A DNA stretch of 64,000 nt from Segetibacter sp. 3557_3 (GTDB lineage: Bacteria; Bacteroidota; Bacteroidia; Chitinophagales; Chitinophagaceae). Location of the stretch: positions 806,001 through 870,000 of the forward strand of contig NZ_SMSK01000001.1 in the NCBI RefSeq assembly GCF_004354985.1, read 5' to 3'. Shown here in pieces: positions 45,801 through 55,400 of this stretch (its first letter is position 1; each line of letters opens with the position of its first letter). A program made the translations under genes and the position numbers. Under the pieces are notes generated by a model that made no database searches, was not told where the DNA came from, and worked only from the letters and a program-made list of their open reading frames with translations.

Positions 45801-46402
45801 ACCCGCAAAAATGAGATCACGGTAACTGCTATCGATAGCAGAGCCGCTAAAAGTATAAACGCGGGTGTTAACGAAGAAAAACGGTTTAGCAGCGAAGTCC
45901 GCTCCCCCAGCAGCACGGTTTCCCTGAATTGCATTTTACCTATTATTACCCGAACAGAGTCCATATAATAAGTACCGTGCAGCAGCATATCGTTTGAGAT
46001 CGGCTGGTTTTGCTTCTTCCTTTCAATATTGGCTTCAAGGATGGCCATACGTTTGCCAATCACTCCAGCCAGCTTTATGCAATCCTCCTGTTGATAGGGA
46101 TTGTCGGATGTCAACTCCTTAATGTCATCAAGAAGGGTGTGATACCTGCGGTTATCACCATTAAAGGGCTGCAGAAAGCGTTGGTCATTGGTGAGGAGAA
46201 ATCCCCGCTGCGTGCTCTCGGCATCCTGTATAACTGAAAGCACATAATCAAGCTTTCGCAGCACTTCGTTGGTGTGTTGTACCCGTTTACTGCTTGCCAG
46301 TAAATTTCGAATGCTTATGGAAGAAGCAATTGAACTAGCGATCAGTAATGCCAGTGATAATCCAAAGCCAACAAGCAGGTTTCGCTTAAAAGAACTGTTC
46401 AT
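42803..46402 (-). CDS. Hybrid sensor histidine kinase (CHASE3-HAMP-GAF-HisKA-HATPase-REC-REC-REC)
   Basis: Start at ATG 46402 (MNSSFKRNLLVGFG), five bases after the upstream stop; 1199 residues. Domains in order: TM1 (8-30), CHASE3 periplasmic sensor (35-175; DAESTQRGFLLT), TM2 (178-200), HAMP (205-255), GAF (285-425), coiled coil (430-535, rich in Glu/Gln), HisKA with ANMSHELRTPLN, HATPase (NLISNALKF, DTGIGIAKD, GTGLGLSIS), and three receivers (about 830-945, 950-1065, 1083-1199), each with its phosphoacceptor Asp. It is an inner-membrane phosphorelay hub that senses an envelope signal. Confidence 0.93.
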   Translation of the reverse strand: MNSSFKRNLLVGFGLSLALLIASSIASSISIRNLLASSKRVQHTNEVLRKLDYVLSVIQDAESTQRGFLLTNDQRFLQPFNGDNRRYHTLLDDIKELTSDNPYQQEDCIKLAGVIGKRMAILEANIERKKQNQPISNDMLLHGTYYMDSVRVIIGKMQFRETVLLGERTSLLNRFSSLTPAFILLAALLSIAVTVISFLRVLKDFKTRVLLEQDLKQKDREVSSRLTIIQGIADKISAGDYKIRVDDEGKDILGSLAFSLNKMASSLDFSFSNLSHREWLQSGIAKLNEKIISERELDVLTYVVIEFITEYTKSQIGAFYLTHEDRKLLLSASVSLNTDKAAREIKFGEGLAGQVAISGKEMILENISETEFVIDYSAGSIKPASLIAVPIYYERKLKGVIELASLKPYETVTLEFLKAASFNIGMAIHSARDQERLKELLAETQSQSEELQAQHSELENINAEIEAQAEKLQASEEELRVQQEELQQSNQELEERSRLLEEKNELILERNLEIQSKAEELELSTRYKSEFLANMSHELRTPLNSILLLSRLLTENHGGNLSKEDIEYASVIQSSGNGLLTLIDEILDLSKIESGKMELEFTQVNVDDVSDELKGLFQPVAKDKGIEFKLEKNGDLPEVFETDRLRLEQVLRNLISNALKFTPRGAVTLEISSAADNVFFAVRDTGIGIAKDKQEIVFEAFKQADGSTRRKFGGTGLGLSISRELARLLGGEITLESEEGKGSTFTLSLPKQHVAVVNPDPAGFTPVQGPTVNSTREEEVGAKPLTDDEYITAFIPSPVPDDREHIEPGDKLILIIEDDTAFARSLLDFTRKKGYKGIVAVRGDEGIQLAKQFLPTGILLDVQLPIKSGWQVMDELKSDPVTKPIPVHMMSSLELTKKSISKGAIDFINKPVAFEKLGEIFGKIEDALSRFPRKVLIVEENDKHAQALSLFLKEFNVSSEIEHTVGGGIEALNRKEVDCVILDMGVPGQHSYDTLEQIKKTPGFETLPIIIFTGTNLSYVEEMRIKQYADSIVIKTAHSYQRILDEVSLFLHLVEENKKDKGSGRYKKMGEIGEVLKGKTVLLADDDVRNIFSLTKSLESYGMKVITAVDGKEALSQLDSTPGVNLVLMDMMMPEMDGYESTRRIRGNPKYRKLPVIAVTAKAMTGDREKCIEAGASDYITKPVDVDQLISLLRVWLYE

Positions 46403-46406
46403 GCAA

Positions 46407-47609
46407 TTAGATTTTATCAATACCCGTAATTTTCGCCTGCCGCTGTCTAACAGGGAGAACTATAATGAAGGTTGTACCTTCACCTTCCTTGCTATCGGCG
46501 GTTATGATGCCGCTGTGCCGTTCAACAATTTTCTTTACGATCGTAAGCCCGATACCAGTACCTGCATATTCTTCCCGGGTATGCAATCGTTGAAACATGG
46601 TAAATATTTTATCCAGGTATTTATCGTTAAACCCGATCCCATTATCTGAAATGGTGATACGGCAAAAGTCACCTTTGGCTGAAACGTTGGCACTAAACGA
46701 TTTTGCTTCAACAAGCTCGCTGGACAATACGATTTTAGGTGCGATGTCCTTTTTCGAAAATTTCAGGGCGTTGCTGATGAGGTTTTGGAAAACCTGCCTG
46801 ATTTGATCAGGTATCACTTCAACCTCCGGAAAAGTTCCGGTTTCCACAACCGCTTTTTTTTCTGAGATCAATAGTTCCAGGTCTACAACGGTTTCCTGCA
46901 CAAGCTGCCCAATATCAAAAAGCGTAAACTTCGGTACAATGGAAAGTTTTGAATAGTTCAGCAGGTCGTTGATCAGGTTTTGCATTCGTTCCGACGACGA
47001 AATCACCTTTCTTAAGTATTGGGTAGCCGTGGGAAGATCCAGGAGAAAACGGTCGAGTATTAACCTGCTAAATGTGGTAATCTTGCGTAAGGGCTCCTGT
47101 AGGTCATGCGAAGCAATTGAGGCATATTGCTGGAGTTCCGCATTACTCATTTCAAGCTTTTTGTTAGCATCTACCAACGCCCTGGTCCGTTCTTCCACCT
47201 TTTGTTCAAGCAGGTGCTTTATGTCGTTTAACTCCTTGGTCTGTTTATATAAGCGGGTAAACGTTTTAACTTTCATCATCAGCACGTCGGGGTCGAAAGG
47301 CTTGGTAATGTAGTCCACTCCACCTGAGCTGTATCCCCGCGTAATGAAACGCTTGTCAATGTTAACTGCAGAGAGAAAGATAATTGGTATGTCTTTCGAC
47401 CGGCTATAACCCGATATGATTTCGGCAACTTCAAATCCGTCCATACCGGGCATCTGCACGTCAAGAATGATCAATTCATATTCCTGCTTTAGAATTTTTT
47501 TCAAAGACTCCTCACCCGAGCTCGCAGTGTCGACTTCGTAAACATGTAACTGAAGCAATGTTTTTAACGAGTAGAGGTTTTCTCTTTTGTCATCGACAAT
47601 CAGGATCAT
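46407..47609 (-). CDS. Hybrid kinase: receiver followed by HisKA-HATPase
   Basis: A 400-residue soluble protein. The receiver (1 to about 120) starts MILIVDDKRENLYSL with phosphoacceptor Asp in LIILDVQMPGMDG. A short coiled coil (about 125-160) precedes HisKA (SIASHDLQEPLRKITTFSRL) and HATPase (LISNALKFSKK, DNGIGFNDK, GTGIGLTIVKK). With an N-terminal receiver it probably takes phosphate input from another kinase. It is the first gene of the five-gene minus-strand operon, and its own upstream gap holds the operon promoter. Confidence 0.92.
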   Translation of the reverse strand: MILIVDDKRENLYSLKTLLQLHVYEVDTASSGEESLKKILKQEYELIILDVQMPGMDGFEVAEIISGYSRSKDIPIIFLSAVNIDKRFITRGYSSGGVDYITKPFDPDVLMMKVKTFTRLYKQTKELNDIKHLLEQKVEERTRALVDANKKLEMSNAELQQYASIASHDLQEPLRKITTFSRLILDRFLLDLPTATQYLRKVISSSERMQNLINDLLNYSKLSIVPKFTLFDIGQLVQETVVDLELLISEKKAVVETGTFPEVEVIPDQIRQVFQNLISNALKFSKKDIAPKIVLSSELVEAKSFSANVSAKGDFCRITISDNGIGFNDKYLDKIFTMFQRLHTREEYAGTGIGLTIVKKIVERHSGIITADSKEGEGTTFIIVLPVRQRQAKITGIDKI

Positions 47610-48250
47610 AGCTTCGGCACATTAGGATTGAATAAATAAGATGGCTTACCGGCGGATCCGGAAAGCTCCCGTTTTGTTGGAAGTGTGCAGCAGTTATAAT
47701 CAAAAAGGCACTTGTAGGTGGAAATACCATTACTGCGTACCCGCCTGGTGCGAACGAGAGCATGGCGGCAGGTAAAAGCAGCTTTTATAAGCCTCCATAA
47801 AAGGGGCTGGCTCAACCTCGTGGTAACAGTATTCAGCCAAGAAAACAATACGTTTGGTGAAAAATTCAGGGGTTCATCAGGGCGCTTAATTGTCGACGGA
47901 AACGCCTGTACGGCATAGCGGGATAAGGATCCTAAGTTGAAAGGGCGTTGATTTATCATAGTTGGATCGTGTAAATCTATTGAAAATGATTATTCCGATC
48001 CCAGAATACCATGAAATTGATTTTAGCGTGAATGCTAATGGAGATTAGAAGAAGCACTATGATAAAGCGTATTCAGGGTGCATTGAACGACCAGGTGGAA
48101 CAACGCTGGCAAACTTCAGCAACAACCTAAATGCTTAGATAACGATTTTGGATTTACTTATGTGCCCCGTTATCCAGGCAATCAGCCACGATCGGCTGGC
48201 CGGCAATTATAAGTATCGATGCTTTGTACACACCCCTTTTGCTTTGGGCG
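47610..48250. other. Gap upstream of the signalling operon
   Basis: About 640 bases. On the plus strand 47986-48138 gives MIIPIPEYHEIDFSVNANGD, a TAG, then KKHYDKAYSGC and on to TAG; this could be a scrap of a gene but is too short to call. No terminator or clear promoter found. Confidence 0.35.
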
Positions 48251-48448
48251 TCATTTCGGCTCATCCCACTCAATTTCATCGGCCTCTTCCACAGTAAGGT
48301 CATTTTCTTCAAGATCTTCTTCATCCAGCACAGGGGTCCCATCCTCTTCCAGATCATCTTGGCCTGGAATAGCCTCCAAATCGGAGTCCTCTTCAAGCAC
48401 GTCGTCGGTTTCATTTGGCTGATATACTACGGTTATCATAACTGGCAT
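48251..48448 (-). CDS. Small highly acidic protein (65 aa)
   Basis: Start at ATG 48448 (MPVMITVVYQPNETDD); a TTG at 48466 is the alternative. After a short beta strand the protein is almost all Asp/Glu with Leu and Pro (DEEDLEENDLTVEEADE), ending IEWDEPK. There is no signal or membrane segment. The family is unknown; such acidic tails can mimic nucleic acid or bind basic proteins, but that is speculation. It is divergent from the low-complexity secreted protein. Confidence 0.5.
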   Translation of the reverse strand: MPVMITVVYQPNETDDVLEEDSDLEAIPGQDDLEEDGTPVLDEEDLEENDLTVEEADEIEWDEPK

Positions 48449-48704
48449 TTTCGACTTTTCTTGCAAGATCTAAGCCAGCGGATATCTCTAAAACAGGTCA
48501 ACATTGGCCTAAACGGGGGCGCGGGGTACCAGGGGCAAAAGGTGGAATATGGTGTTGGGGCATTGTTGTTCCACTTTGGGTAGTCGTTGTAGACGAATTT
48601 CCATCTTTGCACCCTTTTTTCCCTTGTTATCGCAGAATTGTTCACAATTGAATTGATGCAAATTCGGGCCTGCCATTTGCCTTAAGATATTAAACATAAG
48701 TTAT

Positions 48705-49169
48705 ATGAAAAAGATAGTGATTGTAGGAATGTTTGTGTTAGGTGGCCTCGGCTTATCAGCACAAACGACAGGTTCAGGCTCAGGTAGCCAAACAGGTTCA
48801 GGTCAGACAGGAACAGGTCAATCATCCGGGGGTAGCGGGCAGCAGGGAAAAGGCAAGACAGGGAAAAAAGCAGGTCAAAAAAGCCAGGCCGAACGCAATA
48901 CTACGCCCGGTAGTCCTACCGGAACAGGCGGAACCGGTGCAGGAGATGGTAGCGGAACTATGCAGGATTCTGTAGGCAGAAGCGGACAATCAGGCCAGCG
49001 AGGATCCTCAACACAGGGCCGGACTAACCGAACCAACCGCAGAAAGACAAACGCACAGGGCCAGGGTTCAATGGGAAATCCTACTAAAGGAAAATCCGAT
49101 ACCAAGTCAGGTAATATGCAGGGCACACCTCCAGGTAGTGGAAGCACCGGTACCGGCAGGGGTCAGTAA
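48705..49169 (+). CDS. Low-complexity secreted protein (Gly/Ser/Thr/Gln-rich, 154 aa)
   Basis: After a signal peptide (MKKIVIVGMFVLGGLGLSAQ) the whole mature chain is low-complexity: SGSGSQTGSGQTGTGQ, then a basic patch (GKGKTGKKAGQK), TGTGGTGAGDGSG and an Arg/Asn/Thr-rich section (TQGRTNRTNRRKTNAQ). No folded domain is apparent. It is likely disordered and extracytoplasmic, perhaps a matrix or cell-wall-associated filler. A terminator follows. Confidence 0.7.
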   Translation: MKKIVIVGMFVLGGLGLSAQTTGSGSGSQTGSGQTGTGQSSGGSGQQGKGKTGKKAGQKSQAERNTTPGSPTGTGGTGAGDGSGTMQDSVGRSGQSGQRGSSTQGRTNRTNRRKTNAQGQGSMGNPTKGKSDTKSGNMQGTPPGSGSTGTGRGQ

Positions 49170-49196
49170 TCAGAAATTTTATAGGGGTATAAGTAG

Positions 49197-49221
49197 GCTG
49201 TCCAACAGGGCAGCTTTTTTT
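49197..49221 (+). terminator. Terminator of the low-complexity protein gene
   Basis: GCTGTCC pairs with GGGCAGC (one wobble) around AACA, followed by seven T. Confidence 0.85.
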
Positions 49222-49402
49222 GTGTCGATATATTAGGTTGTGCTTTCCCCATCCGGGAATGATATGGATGAGGTATATGGGATCAGATAAAAAACAGAAC
49301 ATAAAAGCAATCAGGTATTTTCTGCACGGGAAAAAGAGCGAATAGTTGAGCTTAAAACATCTCGCGGTCTACCACCTCGCTGAACACCATTGTTCCTTCG
49401 AA

Positions 49403-50644
49403 TTAACCCTTAATCTCCTCTGCTTGTAATTGGGTTCCAATGCCTGTCGCAACAACCATCTTTCTAATTGCTTCTGCAAAGCCATTGTTTGACTCACATA
49501 AGCGATGGCGAAGCTTTATCAACACCGGCGAGTTCTTTTTACCTACCCACTCGTCAACAAGCTGTACATGTGCCCTTGCACTCGTCACATTATCCAGGCT
49601 CTTACCAACTTTCATTTGCTCAAGCATTCGAACATTCCATTCCTGTTCGAAATGTGCTGTTTTACATAGCACTGGTAACGCGTACAGCAATGCCTGGTAA
49701 ATTGTCCCATTACCTCCATGACAAATGACAAGGTCAGTGACTCCAAACAGGTCGTGGATATTTACAAAGTTTGATTTGATTACACCAGGCCGGGTCACAA
49801 AGTTGTTGTGGTCACCCGCAATAATCATGTTGTAGTTGTCGAAAAGTGGATCATTCAGGAAAGCTCCATTTTGCCAATTCCCGGTGCTCCCCATCGTCAC
49901 GAAAATGGTTTTTCGTTCAGGATCAAGCTGGTGAAGTAATTCCGAACTGTCGCCGGGAAAGTCATAATACAGGGGCGGAACGAAAAAGTAATTCGCCGGG
50001 AGTGTTTTCTGCGGAAACAACTCCGGGAGGTCGCACAAAAGATTGATGTCACCTTCCATTTCATCCTGATATGAGGTCTGCTCAGAAAGCCCGTATTTTG
50101 ACCTGAGCTGGTTGAACGGTTGGTGTATTTCCTTAAATGACTTCTGTTCGCCAAGGGCAATAAAGTAGTTCGCCATCCTCTCAGGAAGCAACTTTATATA
50201 GCCTGCCAATGGGTGGCTCTTCGGCATTGGGTGTACCTGTGCATAATACCTGCTCAGGTAACTGTTCATTAGTGCAACACAGGGTACACCAATACTTTCT
50301 GCAGCCATTTTGAGCGTTGGCGACATATCAGCAAGTACGGCTGCCGGCCTTAAGGTTGATATAATTTCAACCTGGTTTAAGTATACTTTTTCAAGGTCAT
50401 TTTTGTTGATCCAGCTAAAGTCGAAGCGCCGGACACAATCCTGTATGTGATCAGCGTCGAGGTTAATGCCTTCGAAAGTTGCATAGCCTTCCATCCTTAC
50501 AAAATGCTGGTACTTTTCAGAGTACAGAAATCTGACCTCAAAATATGCACTAAGGTAATTGGCGAGTTTCAGACACCTCAGGTAATGGGCAAGTACATCA
50601 AACGGGAAAACCAGTAATAAAGGCTTTGTTTCAACATCATTCAT
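49403..50644 (-). CDS. Glycosyltransferase, UDP-glucuronosyl/macrolide type (GT1-like)
   Basis: Start at ATG 50644 (MNDVETKPLLLVFPFDVLAH); 413 residues. It has the two-Rossmann GT-B build. The C-terminal donor-binding half has TIFVTMGSTGNW, FVNIHDLFGVTDLVICHGGN and GTIYQALLYALPVLCKTAHF, the UGT/MGT signature with a nucleotide-binding HGGNGT loop. The N-terminal half should bind the acceptor. It transfers a sugar to a lipid, polyketide or other small aglycone in the cytosol. No biosynthetic partner genes are adjacent, so the acceptor is unknown. Confidence 0.85.
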   Translation of the reverse strand: MNDVETKPLLLVFPFDVLAHYLRCLKLANYLSAYFEVRFLYSEKYQHFVRMEGYATFEGINLDADHIQDCVRRFDFSWINKNDLEKVYLNQVEIISTLRPAAVLADMSPTLKMAAESIGVPCVALMNSYLSRYYAQVHPMPKSHPLAGYIKLLPERMANYFIALGEQKSFKEIHQPFNQLRSKYGLSEQTSYQDEMEGDINLLCDLPELFPQKTLPANYFFVPPLYYDFPGDSSELLHQLDPERKTIFVTMGSTGNWQNGAFLNDPLFDNYNMIIAGDHNNFVTRPGVIKSNFVNIHDLFGVTDLVICHGGNGTIYQALLYALPVLCKTAHFEQEWNVRMLEQMKVGKSLDNVTSARAHVQLVDEWVGKKNSPVLIKLRHRLCESNNGFAEAIRKMVVATGIGTQLQAEEIKG

Positions 50645-50956
50645 CTTCAATTTTAATTTTGTCAGCAACGGGTACGTACATATACTCTCAATCTTAATTC
50701 CAACTTTTGTGGGAGCGAGTTGTAGGTATTCTGCTACAATCCGGGTAGTTCTTCCTATTAAGGTGGAATATTCATGCTAAAATGACCAGCAATAGCAATG
50801 GGAGCAAAAACTTGTTCGCCATTGTGTGGAATTTACAAGCGTGGCATAATCGGATGTGCTGATCTTTCAGGCAGCACGCATACCAGCAATAGCGGGCGGC
50901 GAGTGGGATGCGGGCCAGCAAGTTGTTGAGCATAGGTATACTTTAAAGGGGCACTC
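50645..50956. other. Intergenic stretch without a recognisable gene
   Basis: About 310 bases between the glycosyltransferase start and the esterase stop, both minus strand. No terminator hairpin, repeat or convincing open frame was seen. Confidence 0.4.
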
Positions 50957-51781
50957 CTAAAATGCGCTCAGCTTCCGATCCAGTATAATTGCCAGCGTAA
51001 CCGGTACCTGGCTGTGATGACCCTTTCCTTTGACCACCACATAATCGTATTTCAATTTTGGATACTTCCTTAAATCGAAATACTTCTTGGCTTTATTTGC
51101 ACCGTGCAAAATCCTGTTGAAAACTTCCTTTGAACCTGCTGACAAAAACAAGTACTTATTATGGGTTTGATCATCTGCGAGGCGATCGTAGTTGTAAATC
51201 GCATACCGATGCACCCATAGCGCCGGCCCAATTGCGAAAAAATGGCTGAACAGGTTTTCATTTTTAAACAGGCAATAAAAGACAAACAGCCCACCCAGAG
51301 AGTGGCCGATAATAGCACTGCTGTTATTAATTACGGGGTACGATCGATTAACGTATGGCACTAATTCATTTTTCACAAAGAGGTAGAAGCGTTCTGCGTG
51401 GCTGTTTCGGTTTGTTCGCGTATCGCCCGGCAGGGCAGGCATCATAAAATCCCGTTTTCTTGGCACATTATGGTTGCCTTTGTACCTGTGGCCTATACCA
51501 ACAAACAACACGTTACTAAATTGATGATCATACCCCTTTGTGGAAAGGAGGAATTGTAGCGCACTGCCCGAGGGGAGGTTTGCATCGAGGTAGTAAACAA
51601 CTGAATATTTTTGCCCAGAGTCATAAGACGGCGGTACGGAAACATAGATGTCGAAGCTGTCGTTTACAGAACCGGACCAACGAACAAGCTTTGTTGTTGT
51701 GAAGGCTGCACCGGATTGAAGCTGCATAGTTACAAGCAGCCAAATAAGGAAAGTCCATTTCGTTATTACTACAGCCGGCAA
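50957..51781 (-). CDS. Secreted alpha/beta-hydrolase esterase (esterase D / IroE type)
   Basis: A 274-residue protein. The best start is a TTG at 51781, giving the signal-like KWTFLIWLLVTMQLQSGAAF; no ATG gives a better N-terminus. DSFDIYVSVPPSYDSG and YSVVYYLDANLPSG open the putative-esterase fold. The nucleophile is in IIGHSLGGLFVFY, and the acid and His lie in FLSAGSKE and VVKGKGHHSQVP. Relatives include siderophore esterases such as IroE and BesA-like enzymes; the substrate is not certain. It stands alone. Confidence 0.78.
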   Translation of the reverse strand: MPAVVITKWTFLIWLLVTMQLQSGAAFTTTKLVRWSGSVNDSFDIYVSVPPSYDSGQKYSVVYYLDANLPSGSALQFLLSTKGYDHQFSNVLFVGIGHRYKGNHNVPRKRDFMMPALPGDTRTNRNSHAERFYLFVKNELVPYVNRSYPVINNSSAIIGHSLGGLFVFYCLFKNENLFSHFFAIGPALWVHRYAIYNYDRLADDQTHNKYLFLSAGSKEVFNRILHGANKAKKYFDLRKYPKLKYDYVVVKGKGHHSQVPVTLAIILDRKLSAF

Positions 51782-52486
51782 AAAATCATTCCACGGCCAG
51801 GGCCGTTATTGGAGAATCTAAAAGATCATAAATAGGATTTTCCTGGTTCGATGTCGTTTTGTTCAAAACTTTCTCTTGGACCCGGCCTAATCAATTCCTG
51901 GAACATCGTTCCGCGCCTGCTGCGCCTCTGGATAGCCATTGCGACGGGCAGTCGAACGGCGGTCGCACTCTTGTACAATTGGAATTTATCTGCTGGTGCG
52001 TCCTTATATGACCGGCATAAGCGGCAATCCTAATACTTCAAAAATAACGTCTAATCCAGCATGTCCACGGCTTTATGTAGGCCGTCAAGTTTTTTTTCAA
52101 GTGATGGCGTAAATGCAAGAATTGACAAAAAACCCACAAGTGCAAACACCCATATCAATGTGCAGCAAGCCACGCATCAGTAAAAGTAGACGTCCCCTGG
52201 TTTTTATTACGGACTTTTATATACGATTTATAGAGCATTAACTTCGTTATTTCCGCCGAATACAACAGTTAAACAGCTGAGATTTTAGGTCAAACTTGTC
52301 AAAAAGCTTAAAAACTCCCAGGTGTCTAAACTTGTAAAAACCTGGCAATGTTTGGACAATTAACAGGTGTTTATGGAGCGGTTCTGCTAGTTCATCTGTA
52401 CATACCGCCTGTTTACCGTTTTGAGGATTGAAAAGCCAAGCGATTAAGTAATTTACGCTCACATTCAGGTCTTTCAATGAATTTTT
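51782..52486. other. Long gap upstream of the Gly-rich barrel gene
   Basis: About 700 bases. It contains the repeat core at 51878-51984 and, from about 52050 on, AT-rich sequence that presumably includes the promoter and leader of the gene at 52487. A 76-codon minus-strand frame at 52247-52477 does not look like protein. Confidence 0.45.
51878..51984. repeat. Divergent long copy of the MITE core
   Basis: Shares GGACCCGGCC, then AACATCGTT, and TCGCACTCTTGTACAATTGG with the two MITEs. Between the last two blocks it carries an extra GC-rich stretch (about 40 bases, including AGCCATTGCGACGGGC). The MITE termini are not present. Confidence 0.6.
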
Positions 52487-55400
52487 ATGAGCAAAAATCT
52501 TACACTATTACTTTTTGTTGTCGCTTTTTATCCTCTTCAGCTGATAGCCCAGGAAAGGGCCTCGGGAACTATTAAAGGTAAACTGAGCGATACAACCTCC
52601 AGGCAAAATCTTAAAGATGCAACGATTTCACTTCTCGACGTAAAAGACTCTACTCTGGTTCAATACGCTTTGAGTAAAGCTGACGGCACTTTCACGTTAG
52701 AAAATGTTCCTTTTGGCAGCCACCTTCTTTTGGCAAGTTTCCAGGGATATAGAGATAAATACTCAAACGTTTCTTTAAGCACAGATAAACCTGAATTAAA
52801 TCTAGGAACCATCTTGTTAGAAACCGCGCCTGCAGAACTCGCTGGTGTAACGGTAAAAGCCTCACCCATGGTAATTAAAGGCGATACGAGCGAGTTTAAT
52901 GCTAATATGTTTAAAACGAAACCAAACTCTACAGCTGAAGACCTGCTCAAGAAAATGCCGGGGCTGGAAGTTGAGAAAGATGGTTCTATAAAAGCGCAGG
53001 GGCAAAGTGTAACACGGATTATGGTAGATGGCAAACGGTTTTTTGGTGATGACCCCACCCTTGCAACCCGAAACCTGCCAACAGACATGATCGACAAGAT
53101 ACAGATTGTAGATGCACAAAGTGATCAAAGTGCTTTTAGCGGCTTTGATGATGGTAACAGGCAGATGACAATCAACATTGTTACCAAGAAAGACAGGCGG
53201 AAAGGTGTATTTGGCAAGGTGACAGTAGGTGGTGGGAACGACTTAAAGTTAGAAGGCGATTACAGGTATGCTGCCAATACCAACATTAGCTTCATGAATG
53301 GAAACAGGCAGATTTCTTTTATCGGACAAGCCAATAACAATAATAACCAGAATTTTTCTGCACAGGATATTTTTGGCGGTGGCGGGGGTGCAGGTGGTGG
53401 TCAAAGAGGCGGTGGCGGAGGCCAGAGAGGTGGCGGAGGTGCCGGCGGGTTTGGCGGTGGAGGTTTTGGCGGTGGAGGTTTTGGCGGCGGCGGTTTTGGC
53501 GGGGGTTTTAATACGGGACCAACGGGCATTACAAAAACATTGGCGGGAGGTTTAAATTACAGTGATGTTTGGAGCCCAAAAACTTCGGTAAACGGCAGCT
53601 ACTTCTATAATAGTCAAAACAGGGTACAGAATACAGACAGGTTCAGAGAAACCTATGTAACAGGCGACTCATCTAGATTTACAACATCCAATAGTTTAAC
53701 AGACAACAAGAACTTCAACAATCGCTTCAACTTCGAGATAGAACATAAGTTCGACACGATGAATTCAATTCTTATCCGGCCTTACTTTACCGCGCAGCAA
53801 ACGGATAACTTTAGCGAATCAAGATCTTCCACAATCAGGGGAAAAGCCAGTCCCGTAAACGATGTAAGAACAACGAACATCACTGAAAGTAAAGGTTATA
53901 ACTTTAATAATAACATACTCTACAGGCATAGGTTTGCCAAGCGGGGCCGATCTATTTCTTTTAACTTAACGCAGGCATTAAATAAGAATGAGTCAGACCG
54001 GTCAACTTTAAGTTATAATAACTCCAGCCAGGGTGGGGTGATACGCAGGGATACGATAAATCAGATTGCCAATACCGATAGAAATGGTACAACATATGGG
54101 GGAACAATCGCATATACAGAACCAATCGGGAAAAAAGGAATGGTAGAACTGAACTATAATTATAACAATAGCAGGAATACTTCTGATCAAAATACGATGC
54201 AGTTTAACCGGCTCACTGGTAAATATGATCTTAACAACATTCAGCTAAGCAACAATTTTGAAAATACCAATATTTCCAATCGCTTTTCGGTTAATTACCG
54301 CAGGCAAATAAGCGAAGTATTCAATTATACTATGGGGCTAGGCGTGCAGAAATCTGATTTAACAAGTAATAACCTAACTAAAAAAACTTACATCGAGCAG
54401 TCATTCTACAACTTTACACCCACATTCATGCTGCAGTATAGAAAAGGCAGGGCTATGAACGTACGCCTGAATTACCGGGGTAACACGCAACAACCTAACG
54501 TAACGCAATTGCAGGATGTGATAGATAACTCTAACCCGTTATACATCACAACAGGTAATCCCCAGTTGAAGCAGTCCTTTTCACATAACATCAACCTGAT
54601 GCTCACCAAGTTTGACCCATTAACCTTCAAAAACATTGTAGTAAGTATAAATGGGAGCATGACTGCGAACAGCATTGGTAACCAGCTTTTCCAAAACAAC
54701 GACTCAATAACAGTTTTGCTGGATAATGGCATTAGCCTTATACCAAACGCGCAATTTGTACGGCCAATAAATCGTAATGGCGGTTATAACATGAGCGGAT
54801 TTTTTAACTATGGATTTCCGCTCAAAAATCCAAAATCGAATATTAACCTTACTACGAACGTTAATTATGTACGTTCTGTAAACACGATCACCAGTGTAAA
54901 CAGGTTTAATAACAGGCTCGGGGGCGCATCAGACCCAAGTTACACCAACAACTATATTCTCGGACAAACTGTTCGGTTTACAATGAATGTAAAAGAACGC
55001 CTGGATCTTAATTTTACCAGCAGGTCTACCTTTAATATAGCACAATATTCAGAGCAGTTAAAGGGTGCTATAACAACCACTACTAACAGTTACTTTACCG
55101 AAGTTGCCTCAATAGAGCCCACTTATTCTACCAAAAACGGGTTTATTCTTGCAACAGACGTAGACTATAATTTAAGTCGTGGCCAGGCAGAAGGTTACAA
55201 TCAATCTTTCGCAATGTGGAATGCGAGTATAGCGCAGCAGCTATTCAAGAAAAAACAAGGAGAGATCAGGTTTACCATTTACGACCTGTTAAACCAAAAC
55301 AGGAGTATTACGAGAGACATTCAACAAAACTATATTGAAGATACCAGGACCGATGTGTTGAGAAGATACTTCATGCTTACTTTCACTTACAACATTCGCA

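Noticed and set aside
47606-47959. 117-codon minus-strand frame upstream of the receiver-kinase gene
   Set aside because: Unlikely composition (many Arg, Ser, Leu, scattered Cys) and overlap with the kinase start.
47986-48138. Plus-strand frame MIIPIPEYHEIDFSVNANGD interrupted by TAG
   Set aside because: Protein-like but only about 49 codons in total with a stop in the middle and no recognisable family.
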